Assembly: GCF_051045985.1 (NCBI RefSeq)
Contig: NZ_CP157350.1
Coordinates: 1,426,001-1,490,000, forward strand
From: Scardovia wiggsiae
GTDB lineage: Bacteria > Actinomycetota > Actinomycetes > Actinomycetales > Bifidobacteriaceae
Length of the DNA stretch: 64,000 nucleotides
Direction of reading: 5' to 3'
The notes beneath the pieces were generated by a model, which saw nothing but the letters and a program-made list of their open reading frames with translations, had not been told where the DNA came from and did no database searches. Positions 26,038 through 35,825 of the stretch are shown here, one piece after another. The stretch's first letter is position 1. Each line of letters begins with the position of its first letter. The position numbers were made by a program, and so were the translations under genes.

Positions 26038-27389
26038 AATCGGGAAGCGGGCATCGGACGGCCTGCACACCATACAGACTGGACTTCCCATGTATCACGG
26101 TTGCTGAGAAGTATATCTGCCGCATACCCCGGAGCGGCCAGGCCAAGAGGAGCTCCTGTAACATCATTTGGCCGGTCAAAACCGAAAGCTTTTGCTGGAG
26201 TAAGGGTTGCAGCTTCCACGGCATCAGCCGGTGCGATACCCTGCTCAATAACGGCACGCTGCACCGCAGTTTCCAGGAGCAGGGTGGAGCCTGCTATCGC
26301 CCCGTTACTCACTAAACGCGCATGCCCGTCAACAACATTGACATCAAGCGATCCAAGCTTATACGCCCCATCCAGGCATCCTGTTGCAGCCATGGCATCA
26401 GTTATGAGCGCAATGCGATGCGGAGCCATTGCAAAAGCGAGCTTAATGACCGGATCCTGCACATGGAACCCGTCGTTGATCATCTCAATCGTGATGCGCG
26501 GGTCTTCAACAGCCGCCGGGATGGGCCCGGGATCGCGGTGATGGATGCCATTCATGGCATTAAAGATATGGGTCATAATGCCTGCACCAGCATCGAATGC
26601 CCGTTGAGCTGTTTCATAATCGGCATCACAGTGTCCTACAGCCGGGATCACACCGGCCCCGGCAAACTGCCTGACAGCGCTGATGCCGTGAGGGAGTTCG
26701 GGAGCTATGGTGATCTGGCGCATACAGCCGCCGGCACTTTCCAGCAGACGGTCAACAAGCTGCGGCACAGGGTCTTTAAGGCACTGCGGATCATGGGCGC
26801 CCTTGCGTGCAAGCGCAAGGAACGGACCCTCAAGATGCGCACCCAGGACATCAGGGCGGTCCGCCATTACCCGCCTGACTGCCGCCACATTCCTGCACAT
26901 CACATCTATCGGGTTTGTGATCAGCGAAAGTACCTGGCGGGTAGTCCCATGCACCATATGTCCCGCTCTTGCCAGCGAAATCGCTTCAGCACCATCATCA
27001 TATGCGTGTGCCCACGCTCCATGCGCATGGATATCTATATATCCGGGGGTAAGCGTGCTTCCTGCGGCATCAATAACAGCCATACCGGAATCGTCCCCAT
27101 CTGCATTTTCAGCTGAAAACCTGCGGAGAGCAGCCTCGAAATCGCCGTTGCGCGTACCGGCAGCAGCTATAACACCGTCCTCCGAAATAAGCCAGAAGTT
27201 TTCCTGGATACCACGCGCATCAATTTTACGGGCATTCCTGACCGCAAAACGGCCGGGCTTTTTGCCGAAAGCCTGTGAAACCTGCCCCGCGGTACGCGCC
27301 TGTACACCCGAAACTCTGCCGGAGCCACTATTTGCGGTATCCCCGGAAAGAGAAACGCCATGCCGATAAGTTGCATGTGCCTGGTCCAT
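26034..27389 (-). CDS. nagA: N-acetylglucosamine-6-phosphate deacetylase
   Basis: Hydrolyses GlcNAc-6-phosphate to glucosamine-6-phosphate and acetate, the step between NanE and NagB. This 451-residue amidohydrolase shows DIHAHGAW (metal-binding His pair region), HLEGPFL, GHCDADYETA, THIFNAMNG and the catalytic Asp in ALITDAMAA. It is longer than the usual 380-400 residues because of about 70 extra N-terminal residues before the domain proper. The start chosen is ATG 27389, with AAGGGGGAG upstream; the frame stays open to 27431. It is separate from nagB by about 18 kb yet completes the pathway. Confidence 0.92.
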   Translation of the reverse strand: MDQAHATYRHGVSLSGDTANSGSGRVSGVQARTAGQVSQAFGKKPGRFAVRNARKIDARGIQENFWLISEDGVIAAAGTRNGDFEAALRRFSAENADGDDSGMAVIDAAGSTLTPGYIDIHAHGAWAHAYDDGAEAISLARAGHMVHGTTRQVLSLITNPIDVMCRNVAAVRRVMADRPDVLGAHLEGPFLALARKGAHDPQCLKDPVPQLVDRLLESAGGCMRQITIAPELPHGISAVRQFAGAGVIPAVGHCDADYETAQRAFDAGAGIMTHIFNAMNGIHHRDPGPIPAAVEDPRITIEMINDGFHVQDPVIKLAFAMAPHRIALITDAMAATGCLDGAYKLGSLDVNVVDGHARLVSNGAIAGSTLLLETAVQRAVIEQGIAPADAVEAATLTPAKAFGFDRPNDVTGAPLGLAAPGYAADILLSNRDTWEVQSVWCAGRPMPASRF

Positions 27390-27579
27390 AGCTCCCCCTT
27401 GCGGACTGTTAACTGTTAATCTGCCGCCCATTGCCAGCTGAACGGCTGGCGGCTATGCGGGCTGCAATATGCTGCGCCTCCACAGCTGCCATTGTGCGGG
27501 TACCGGCACCATAGCCAGACCAGCACTGCAAGTACTGCCTTTATCATACGGGCATACCCGGTCATCATCAGCTGCCTTA

Positions 27580-28464
27580 TCACTTCAGGAACAGCACCTG
27601 AGCGGCACTGATAAGCAGCGGGAAAATGCCCGTGGCCATTACGGGGATCATGGCAATGCCCGACCATGTATATCTGTTTGCATAGGAGTATGCTGCTGAA
27701 TTGTCCGGGCCATTATCGTGATCGTGCAGATCATTATTATTGCGCAGATTACCATTGGCATTGCCCCCGGCAGTATCCCGGATGCTTTCCCCGCTGCCGG
27801 CCTCTATCTCATTTTTGACCCAGAGCGCGCTGACTCCCATAAGGATGATCACAGACAGCGCTACTACAGCTGTCACAGCCCAGGCAAAAGCGGGATGTGC
27901 GGAAAAAATGCCGCCCAGGCCTCTCGGCGAGGGGAAAACACCCCACCCTGCAGCAAACAGCCCCATTGCACCTGCTGCAAGTGTCGATGACAGCGATGCA
28001 ATCAGATGCCTGCGTTCCCTGCGGAGAAGTTCAACGAGGAATGCACCCACGACCATAACAGCTGTTGCGGTGCCTATCCCAGTGAGCCATGTTTTAATAT
28101 CTGCAGCAATGATTGCCATGCATAGTCCCGCGCAGGCTTCCCATATAGCAGCTATCCTCGGGACCAGCATAGTGGGCGACACGCGCCCGAACGGATAAAA
28201 ATATGCATAAACGATAACTATAAAGCACGCTGCTGCAGCGGTATAGATGCTGAAAGGCCCGCGTCCCGGGGTAAGGTACCTCAGGATAACCATGCACAGC
28301 ATTATCGCAGATGCTATGCTGTGGGTACGCCCGATACTTTTGCGCGCATTTGGCTTCTGTTGCGGAACTCCAGGCGTTTCAGCACCGGAAAGGGGCCCAT
28401 CGGGAGAAGGCCTGCTGGAGGAAGGCCCGTCAAACGGAGATCCCTGAGAAGTATTGGCAGCCAT
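27580..28464 (-). CDS. Polytopic membrane protein, unknown function
   Basis: A 294-residue protein I cannot assign. After a Pro/Ser-rich cytoplasmic leader (about 45 residues) come about eight hydrophobic segments. A hydrophilic Asn/Asp/Gly-rich loop (SGESIRDTAGGNANGNLRNN and following) sits between the last two, which looks like a low-complexity insertion. The start ATG 28464 has GGGAGGCATACACTC upstream. It does not share an operon with nagA, from which it is about 190 bp away, or with nth, which is divergent. Confidence 0.75.
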   Translation of the reverse strand: MAANTSQGSPFDGPSSSRPSPDGPLSGAETPGVPQQKPNARKSIGRTHSIASAIMLCMVILRYLTPGRGPFSIYTAAAACFIVIVYAYFYPFGRVSPTMLVPRIAAIWEACAGLCMAIIAADIKTWLTGIGTATAVMVVGAFLVELLRRERRHLIASLSSTLAAGAMGLFAAGWGVFPSPRGLGGIFSAHPAFAWAVTAVVALSVIILMGVSALWVKNEIEAGSGESIRDTAGGNANGNLRNNNDLHDHDNGPDNSAAYSYANRYTWSGIAMIPVMATGIFPLLISAAQVLFLK

Positions 28465-28507
28465 AGAGTGTATGCCTCCCTGCTCATGCCCTGAGCTTTT
28501 GCAGTTT

Positions 28508-28813
28508 TCACGTACCTATCCGTAAGTTTAATGCATTGCATAGCCGAAGCGCGCATTCTCCAGGCTCACCCAACTCAGCGATACTATCTGTCCCGTCAGG
28601 CTCACCCAACATGCATATCGTACTGCCGTCAGATAACTTACGAAGCTCATCCGGCATGCGGATACGGCCCGTACGTTCCATGCGGACAACTGATACAGGA
28701 CTGCGTTTCTTTGAGTTGGGTGAGCCCATCGAATGGGAACGTTGAGTACATGGACAGGCCGGACAGCAGGTATCCCCCCACGCGGAGACACCGTACGGGA
28801 TCAGCCGGGACAT
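28508..28813 (-). CDS. Possible small AbrB-like protein (doubtful)
   Basis: A short frame upstream of the membrane protein gene. Its middle reads VVRMERTGRIRMPDELRKL, which resembles the swapped-hairpin pattern of SpoVT/AbrB DNA-binding proteins (GRI.IP.ELRK). Several starts are possible (28813, 28735, 28685), and none has a clear ribosome binding site. It ends 44 bp before the next gene's start. The frame overlaps the GGCTCACCCAAC repeats. This could be a small regulator or antitoxin, or chance; evidence is weak. Confidence 0.3.
   Translation of the reverse strand: MSRLIPYGVSAWGDTCCPACPCTQRSHSMGSPNSKKRSPVSVVRMERTGRIRMPDELRKLSDGSTICMLGEPDGTDSIAELGEPGECALRLCNALNLRIGT
28561..28726. repeat. Short repeat cluster GGCTCACCCAAC
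   Basis: CAGGCTCACCCAAC occurs directly repeated at 28561-28574 and 28597-28610, a 36-bp period. An inverted copy, TGAGTTGGGTGAGCC, lies at 28712-28726 and forms a perfect 15-bp pair with 28563-28577. The remaining upstream stretch to 29016 holds no supported gene; a TATAAT on the minus strand lies near 28916. Function unknown. Confidence 0.5.
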
Positions 28814-29016
28814 CTCCCATGTACCTGCATGTTGGGCGAGCGCATATGCGCCCGATCCCGCATGTGGCTCCAGAGCTTCGGTTCACGTCGCGCCTTCGCT
28901 CACGTTCGCCCCACCATTATAAAACCCTTGCTTATCCTCGCTCGTGTTCACCCTCCGCTCATCGTATTGGGCTATATCACATTGTGCTGCCATCGATTCT
29001 GCGATACCATTGCACT

Positions 29017-29685
29017 ATGTCGAGGGAATCCAAAGCGGAACGATACAGGCGCATGCACGGCGAATACAGCATCCTGTGCTCAATCTATAAAAACCCCGCC
29101 TCGGCACTAACCTTCCGCAACCCATTCGAGCTCCTTATCGCCACTATGATGAGCGCACAGACTACCGACGTACAGGTCAATAAAGTAACGCCGGAACTTT
29201 TCAGCCGCTACCCCACACCTGAAAGCCTTGCAGACGCCCCTGTCCAGGATGTCGAACAGATCATACGGACTATCGGCTTCTACCACACCAAAGCGCAGCG
29301 GGCAATCATCATCGCAAACGAGCTTGTTCAGCGTTTCAATAGTGAAGTACCTCACACCATGGAAGAGCTTACGACGCTACCTGGGGTAGGCCGCAAAACC
29401 GCAAATGTCGTGCTCGGCAATGCTTTTAACCTTCCCGGGTTCCCGGTCGATACGCATGTTATTCGCGTGACTAAACGCCTGCACTGGCGCAGCGACTGGC
29501 GTTCTGCAAAGAGCGATCCCGTCAAGATCGAAAAGGAAGTCACAGCAGCATTCCCGCCGCAAGAGTGGAAAGATCTGAGCCATCGCCTCATCAATTTCGG
29601 ACGCGATACCTGTCACGCACGCAAACCGGAGTGCCTGATATGCCCCCTACGTGAGACATGCCCGAGTTTTGGATTGTATATTTAA
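29017..29685 (+). CDS. nth: Endonuclease III
   Basis: A base-excision-repair DNA glycosylase/AP lyase for oxidised pyrimidines. This 222-residue protein shows the helix-hairpin-helix with catalytic Lys in LPGVGRKTANVVLG, the catalytic Asp in VDTHVIRV, and the [4Fe-4S] ligand pattern Cys-X6-Cys-X2-Cys-X5-Cys at the C-terminus (CHARKPECLICPLRETC). The start chosen is ATG 29017, consistent with family length; the frame is open further upstream into repeat-containing DNA, which is not coding in this frame. Confidence 0.96.
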   Translation: MSRESKAERYRRMHGEYSILCSIYKNPASALTFRNPFELLIATMMSAQTTDVQVNKVTPELFSRYPTPESLADAPVQDVEQIIRTIGFYHTKAQRAIIIANELVQRFNSEVPHTMEELTTLPGVGRKTANVVLGNAFNLPGFPVDTHVIRVTKRLHWRSDWRSAKSDPVKIEKEVTAAFPPQEWKDLSHRLINFGRDTCHARKPECLICPLRETCPSFGLYI

Positions 29686-29922
29686 TCATATTTGGCCGGA
29701 GCGCAGGCTGTTTGATGCATAAAAACCGCATATTTTCAGGATTCTTATACTCTCCGAGGAATCAGCCCGCGGCAGCAGGCCGGCACGCCGACCGCGTAAA
29801 ATCCCGTTACGTTTGATATGTTTCGGCATGTATCAGTAAACTTATACATTATGAGATTTGATTTCGGTGAGCCGACGCGCCACAGCCACGGTATAAAGGC
29901 TGAAGACGCGGAAAGACTTACT

Positions 29923-31794
29923 ATGGGAAGAAAGTCTCACAACCCAGGGAATATTAATAAACCGGCAGATGCCGAGAAAACAATATTAGAACATTCAGAA
30001 AATATTGAGGATACAGTAACCTCTTCTCCCGCTCCCCAGAGTACCATTGAACCTGTGGGAACTATTGATCCGGATGATTCGCACAGGCGCCCGTCCCAAG
30101 GCACCGCAACCCTAAGGCGCGATCGCAGGGCCAAAGGGGCCGTTCGCGCAGCCCACGCAAGGCCTGCAGAAAACCAGCAGTTTACGGGCGGTCCGGCTTC
30201 CGATACAGCTTCAAACGCAGTCCCCAATTCCAGCGCAGCTTCCTCTGCATCTGCTGCGCTTTCTCCCACAACGCCCCGCCAGTGGCTTATCTTCGTGGCC
30301 CTCACTGTTGTATTCAGCCTTATTGCCTATATTGCTTACGGATTCATTATTTACGGGAAAGTCCTGCTCCCCTGGCAGGACAACACTCCAACAGTAACTG
30401 TCGGAGTAGGCGTGGCACCCAAAAATCTTAATCTTGCTGCTTCTTCCAGTGATCCAACGAGCCAGGCGCTTCTCGGGAACGTATATCAGCCTCTCCTGCA
30501 ACGTGAGCAGACTAAAAATATCCCTGCGCAGACATCCCCCCTGCTGAAATCATGGTCAATAAGCAGCAACGGCCTCGAATATACTTTCACCCTTAAAGAC
30601 AATGTATATTTCTCCAACGAGAGGAAGATGGATGCGAACGATGTAGTATGGTCGCTCCGCAACGGGATCCGGAAAAAGTACCCTGGATACGATGAGCTGA
30701 AAGATGCGCAGTCCATCTCTGTTTCGGGGGATAACACCGTCAAGATCACGCTCAGCTCCCCCAAGCCGCATCTGGCATGGCTCCTTACCGGGCGCGTAGG
30801 GGCCGTATACAGCAGGGCAGAAGGAGGGGCCAAGGATTCCAGTGCCGTCGGAACCGGCCCTTACACCGTCAAATCTTTTGAGCAGGGCAGGAAACTGCAG
30901 CTGAAAGCCCGGATAGACCATCAGTACCGCGCAGCGAACACGAATGATGTCAATTTCGCCTACTATTCAGATGCTGATGCTGCGCTGAAAGATATCAGGA
31001 GCGGGAAAATTGATGTGTACATCCCCCCGCAGCCAGTAGCCGCGTCAGCAGTATCGCAGGCCCAGAAAGATAGCAGCCTCGTAGCAGATACTTCCGATAC
31101 CAGCACGCGGGTAGCGCTGGCATTCAACGGGAGCGCGGATTCCAAATTCTCTGAGCAGCACGCTCGCGAGGCCTACAGGGATATCGTCAGCAAACCTACG
31201 CTCATTAATGGCCTGGGATACTCCGCTTCCCCGATAACCGGCCCTATACCGACTGTTGATCCGGGATACGAAGACCTCAGTATCAGGTATCCACAAGATA
31301 TCAGCAGTGCACGCCAGAAACTCCGGTATTTCAATTTTACCTCAAGCACGCTCGTCTACCCCAGGAGCATGGGGCCGAAGATTGGCGAGCTGCTTAAAGC
31401 GCAGTTTGCCGCAGCAGGGCAGAAAATCACCGTTAAAATGCTGGACGATGCAGAATACCATACCCAGGTCGAAGTCAAAAAGAAATTCGATATAACCCTT
31501 GTGCGGTATACCTCAGGCCAGGATCTGGGGACGATAGTCGATCCTAACTATTTCATTGGCTTTACCGACGCACAGACTGAGGCGGACTGGGCAGCGGCAC
31601 AATCCTCGCGGACTTTGAGCCAGTACTACGCGAACATTACAAAAACTGCCGAACGGATCACAGACAAGGCTGCGCTTGCATGGCTGTATCAGGAGAATGC
31701 GGCTGTTATCCGGCGCAACACGATCAGTGCGGTTAAGACGACATCCCCCGCGTCCTATCTGCCCCTATCTGCCGGATTGCAAAAGAAAAAATAG
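29923..31794 (+). CDS. Membrane-anchored family 5 solute-binding protein
   Basis: An about 623-residue protein with a SBP_bac_5 (peptide/nickel type) domain over most of its length (features such as YTFTLKDNVYFSNERKMDAN, AREAYRDIVSKPTLI). Instead of a lipoprotein signal it has a long charged, Ala/Ser/Pro-rich cytoplasmic N-terminus (about 110 residues), then one membrane helix (WLIFVALTVVFSLIAYIAYG), then the extracellular domain. No permease or ATPase genes adjoin it, so it may feed a transporter encoded elsewhere or act as a sensor or scaffold. The start is uncertain: ATG 29923 was chosen, with GCGGAAAG upstream, while 29851 and 29818 are in frame. In bifidobacteria such a gene often precedes valS, as here. 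Confidence 0.82.
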   Translation: MGRKSHNPGNINKPADAEKTILEHSENIEDTVTSSPAPQSTIEPVGTIDPDDSHRRPSQGTATLRRDRRAKGAVRAAHARPAENQQFTGGPASDTASNAVPNSSAASSASAALSPTTPRQWLIFVALTVVFSLIAYIAYGFIIYGKVLLPWQDNTPTVTVGVGVAPKNLNLAASSSDPTSQALLGNVYQPLLQREQTKNIPAQTSPLLKSWSISSNGLEYTFTLKDNVYFSNERKMDANDVVWSLRNGIRKKYPGYDELKDAQSISVSGDNTVKITLSSPKPHLAWLLTGRVGAVYSRAEGGAKDSSAVGTGPYTVKSFEQGRKLQLKARIDHQYRAANTNDVNFAYYSDADAALKDIRSGKIDVYIPPQPVAASAVSQAQKDSSLVADTSDTSTRVALAFNGSADSKFSEQHAREAYRDIVSKPTLINGLGYSASPITGPIPTVDPGYEDLSIRYPQDISSARQKLRYFNFTSSTLVYPRSMGPKIGELLKAQFAAAGQKITVKMLDDAEYHTQVEVKKKFDITLVRYTSGQDLGTIVDPNYFIGFTDAQTEADWAAAQSSRTLSQYYANITKTAERITDKAALAWLYQENAAVIRRNTISAVKTTSPASYLPLSAGLQKKK

Positions 31795-32042
31795 GGGAGC
31801 AAGCAGGATCCCGAAAGCAGGGCAGCCATTCGCTTCGCCGACCGCCGCGGCGCCCGTCCGTGCGCTTCCCTCAGCACTGCACGTACCCATATAACTTTAG
31901 ATCCTTCCCTCCCTGTACCCCGCTCCCTTCCTGCGTACTCCCTTACCCCTTTCCCTATGCGGCCCCCGCGTACACCCTTGTATGCTTTTACATACTTCCC
32001 GCGTACGTCCCCATGTCAGGCCAAAACCGTAAAATTCACATT

Positions 32043-34868
32043 ATGGCTGACATGAGTGAATACTTTGAAAATACTGAAGATTCCGGTAATATTGCCGGCA
32101 GCACTGACCGCACCGGTGCAGGGAAGTCTGCGGCTGCAGGGCAGGATGTTATCAGCGCCGCACTGAGCCCCCTTCCTGACCGTGCAGGCGTGGAGGGGCT
32201 GGAAAGCAAATGGGCTTCACGCTGGGATTCCGACCAGACTTATAAATTCGGCTATTCCAGCGACCGCAGCAGTGTTTACTCTATTGATACCCCACCGCCT
32301 ACCGTTTCGGGTTCCCTGCATGTCGGGCATGTATTCTCATATACGCACACCGATATTATTGCGCGTTACAAACGCATGCGCGGATTCGACGTATATTATC
32401 CGATGGGATGGGATGACAACGGCCTCCCTACAGAACGGCGTGTCCAGAACTATTACGGTGTGCGCGTAGATGCTTCCCTCAAGTACGATCCCGATTTCAA
32501 GCCCCCTTTTGAAGGCACTGAAGGCAAAAAGATCCAGGCCAAAGACCAGGTCCCTGTTTCCCGCCGAAATTTTATTGAGTTATGCGAGAAACTCACCGCA
32601 AAAGACGAAAAGCTGTTCGAGAACCTGTGGAGGACCCTTGGCCTATCTGTTGACTGGTCGCAGACATACCACACGATTGGCGAACATCCGCGGCGCGTGG
32701 CCCAGCGCGCTTTCCTGCACAATCTGGCACGTGGGGAAGCGTATCAGCAGGAGGCCCCCGGTCTGTGGGATGTCACATTCCAGACTGCAGTTGCCCAGGC
32801 GGAGCTGGAAAGCCGCGAATACGACGGTTTTTATCATAAGATAGCTTTCCGCTTTGAAGACGGGGCACCGCTCTATATTGAGACCACCCGCCCCGAACTG
32901 CTCCCGGCGTGCGTAGCGCTTATTGCCCATCCAGACGATCCGCGCTACCAGGGATACTTTGGACAGCATGTATATTCCCCACTTTTCCACGTTAAAGTCC
33001 CTGTTGTCGCCCATCCGGCTGCTGAAATGGACAAAGGCGCGGGTATAGCCATGTGCTGCACCTTCGGCGATGTGACCGATGTGCAGTGGTGGCGTGACCT
33101 CAAACTGCCTCTACGCTCTATTATCCAGCGCAATGGGCGTATTATTATGGATACCCCGGACTGGATAACCGATAAAGCCGGGCGCGGGACCTTTGCACGG
33201 CTTGCGGGGAAAACAGCATTCTCAGCGCGTAAGGAAATTGTCGAAGCCCTGCGGGAGTCCGGAGATATGGAAGGCGAGCCGACGCCTACACGGCGTATGG
33301 CCAATTTCTATGAGAAAGGCGATAAGCCGCTGGAAATCGTCACATCACGCCAGTGGTACCTGAAGAACGGCGGTACCGACGAAGTGCTCCGCAGCGAACT
33401 TATCGGACGCGGCACAGAGCTTGATTTCCATCCGGACTTCATGCGCGTGCGCTATGAGAACTGGGTCAATGGCCTGAATGGGGACTGGCTGATCTCGCGC
33501 CAGAGGTTCTTCGGGGTCCCCTTCCCGCTATGGTACCCGGTCAGGGAAGACGGCACTGCAGACTACAGCCATCCGCTGACTCCAGATGAATCAAGGCTTC
33601 CTGTAGATCCGGCATCAGATGTGCCGGACGGATACACCGAAAGCCAGCGCGACCAGCCGGGCGGCTTCACCGCTGAAAAGGATATTATGGACACCTGGGC
33701 AACCAGCTCCCTGACTCCGCAGATAGTGACACACTGGGGCGAGCAGGGCGAAGGGGACCTGGCGCTGTTCAATGCTACATTCCCTATGGATCTGCGCCCG
33801 CAGGGACAGGATATTATCCGCACCTGGCTTTTCAGCTCCGTTGATCGCGCACACCTTGAAAATGGCTGCCTCCCCTGGAAACATACTGCACTGTCAGGCT
33901 GGATCCTTGACCCTGACCATAAAAAGATGAGCAAATCCAAAGGCAATGTTGTTGTCCCCAGCGAGCCGATAGAAAAGTTCGGCGCCGATGCAGTCCGCTA
34001 CTGGGCGGCATGCGCAAGGCTCGGGACCGATGCGGCTTATGAGATCGGGCAGATGAAAATCGGCCGCCGTCTCGCGATCAAACTGCTGAACGCCACAAAA
34101 TTTGCGTTATCCATTGGGCGCGAAGACGACAGCCACCATGTTGCCGATTCCGCACAGGCTGAGTGGAAATTCTCTAATATTACCGTGCCTCTGGACCGGT
34201 CGGTTATGGCCGCACTGGCAAACGTGATTGATACTGCCACGCAGGCACTGGACAGTTATGACCATGCGCGTGCGTTGGAAACTGTAGAGGCCTTCTTCTG
34301 GCAATTCTGCGATGACTACATTGAACTTGCCAAGAACCGCGCATACGGTACGGCTAACGCAACAGGCCGCATACCCGATGAGGCCGGGATCCTGTCAGCT
34401 CGCACTACGCTGGGTATAGCGCTGGATACATTCGCGCGCCTGTTCGCCCCCTATCTGCCTTACGCTTCCGAGGAAGTATGGAGCTGGATGCATGAGGACA
34501 GCGGTTCGGTACACCGCGCGCCATGGCCGGATGCCGGTATGTTCCGCAATGCCGCGCATGGGGTTGACTCTGCAATGCTGGAATGGAGCGGAAATGCGCT
34601 CGCTGCCCTTCGCAAGATCAAATCTGAGAACAAAGTCTCCATGAAGACCCCGATTTTGGATGCTACTCTTGAGCTTGCTGAAGCCGGGGCAGCTTTTATA
34701 CGCGAGGCACTGACTGATATTGCGGAAGCAGGCCGCGTTACGGGGCCTATTACTCTTGCAACAGCCACAGCAGCACCGGCAAGCCCTTCGGAAGAAGCCC
34801 AGGATACAGACGCGGTAGTTGTTACCGCAAGCACCCTCGGGGAAGCTCCGGCGAGAGGTAAGCAGTAA
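32043..34868 (+). CDS. valS: Valyl-tRNA synthetase
   Basis: Charges tRNA-Val. This class I synthetase of about 941 residues shows the HIGH-type motif as HVGH at about residue 93, the KMSKS motif at about 628, and a CP1 editing domain between them (GTFARLAGKTAFSARKEIVE and neighbours). An anticodon-binding domain follows. The sequence style (PPPTVSGSLHVGH, GWDDNGLPTERRVQNYYGVR) matches the archaeal-like type found in some actinobacteria, which lacks the long C-terminal coiled coil. The C-terminus is instead Ala/Thr/Glu-rich and variable. The start chosen is ATG 32043; 32013 and 32052 are alternatives and no strong ribosome binding site decides. A terminator overlaps the stop codon. Confidence 0.95.
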   Translation: MADMSEYFENTEDSGNIAGSTDRTGAGKSAAAGQDVISAALSPLPDRAGVEGLESKWASRWDSDQTYKFGYSSDRSSVYSIDTPPPTVSGSLHVGHVFSYTHTDIIARYKRMRGFDVYYPMGWDDNGLPTERRVQNYYGVRVDASLKYDPDFKPPFEGTEGKKIQAKDQVPVSRRNFIELCEKLTAKDEKLFENLWRTLGLSVDWSQTYHTIGEHPRRVAQRAFLHNLARGEAYQQEAPGLWDVTFQTAVAQAELESREYDGFYHKIAFRFEDGAPLYIETTRPELLPACVALIAHPDDPRYQGYFGQHVYSPLFHVKVPVVAHPAAEMDKGAGIAMCCTFGDVTDVQWWRDLKLPLRSIIQRNGRIIMDTPDWITDKAGRGTFARLAGKTAFSARKEIVEALRESGDMEGEPTPTRRMANFYEKGDKPLEIVTSRQWYLKNGGTDEVLRSELIGRGTELDFHPDFMRVRYENWVNGLNGDWLISRQRFFGVPFPLWYPVREDGTADYSHPLTPDESRLPVDPASDVPDGYTESQRDQPGGFTAEKDIMDTWATSSLTPQIVTHWGEQGEGDLALFNATFPMDLRPQGQDIIRTWLFSSVDRAHLENGCLPWKHTALSGWILDPDHKKMSKSKGNVVVPSEPIEKFGADAVRYWAACARLGTDAAYEIGQMKIGRRLAIKLLNATKFALSIGREDDSHHVADSAQAEWKFSNITVPLDRSVMAALANVIDTATQALDSYDHARALETVEAFFWQFCDDYIELAKNRAYGTANATGRIPDEAGILSARTTLGIALDTFARLFAPYLPYASEEVWSWMHEDSGSVHRAPWPDAGMFRNAAHGVDSAMLEWSGNALAALRKIKSENKVSMKTPILDATLELAEAGAAFIREALTDIAEAGRVTGPITLATATAAPASPSEEAQDTDAVVVTASTLGEAPARGKQ

Positions 34869-34885
34869 AAGTAAGTGCTTACCTC
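34855..34885 (+). terminator. Terminator overlapping the valS stop
   Basis: GAGGTAAGCA (34855-34864) pairs perfectly with TGCTTACCTC (34876-34885), a 10-bp stem that spans the stop codon. The sequence GCCGTTTTCTTCTG follows about 18 bases later. Confidence 0.6.
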
Positions 34886-35095
34886 GCCCCCGGCCGTTTT
34901 CTTCTGCTGTTTTGCCGGCGAAGTTATAGAAGTTATAAAGGCTACGTAGGCGTCTGCAATCAAGGGACCTATTCCGTGAACCTGTGCTTCTGCGCGCAGA
35001 CGGCCACGCTGCTGTACCCGGTCTGCGCATAGTTAATGGTAGCCAGTAATAACTGGTGATACTATAGTGATGAAGAAACTTTAGGAGGTCAGTTT

Positions 35096-35783
35096 ATGCC
35101 AGGCTCTTCAGAAGATAATTCTTATAATTCTGACGGAAACGGTACATTATCAGGCACTGCATCCCTGCCTGGGAAGGGGGATCCTTCTTCAGCCGCAGTT
35201 CCTGATACAGCATTCGATACAGCATCTGATGCTTCCGATCAGTCTCCGCTATCTGCCCTTTTCCTCAAGGCTCACCGAAAGTGAAAGTGCTGCCAGAAAC
35301 CATCGCCGTATAAACATTACGTGGTGGCAGGCAGTCATTGCTTTTATTGCTGCAATACTCATAGTAGGAACAGGAGGCGCCATAGTGGTCAAAAATGAGA
35401 TACACTATCAGGAGCAGATGCATGCCCAGCGCGAGCTGGAGCTCTATCAGGAAATGAAGCGGATCGTACACTCTGAGGAATGCCGGAAAATTATTGAAGC
35501 CGGACTGAAATGGTTAGATCCACAAGCCTTGAGCGGCCAGGGTGTCATCAATTCTTACGAAATTGATGACACTTCAATCAAATCAAATCCTATGGGTGGG
35601 ATTAGCTTTGATACCATCATCAATAAAGACAAAAAACTGGATGTGAGTTTTACCATTGATAAAGATACATCATCATCTGCCGACCCTTCAGCAGGACGAC
35701 TCGAAGAATCATCGAGTTCTGTATCCGGCGAACTTAGCGCATTACTGAAGGCAAAGTATGGCAACGATTATTTAAGCAAGTAA
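35096..35783 (+). pseudogene. Frameshifted single-pass membrane protein gene
   Basis: A strong ribosome binding site (AGGAGG) precedes ATG 35096, but that frame stops at 35284 after 62 residues. A second frame, open from before 35229 to 35783, continues with the missing parts: a membrane helix (WWQAVIAFIAAILIVGTGGA), a charged helix, and a soluble Ser/Asp-rich domain. The two fit as one protein of about 228 residues if a frameshift of one base is placed near 35260-35285. I do not recognise a family. It precedes the lipase-like gene, which also carries a frameshift, so either both are decaying or the assembly has indels here. Membrane partner or accessory protein of the lipase is a possible role. 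Confidence 0.55.
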
Positions 35784-35825
35784 CACAACATATTGATAAG
35801 GGGCATAAGTATTATATATGAAGGA

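Noticed and set aside
35229..35300. Programmed frameshift in the small membrane protein gene
   Set aside because: No slippery heptamer with downstream structure is evident; a simple indel explains the break.
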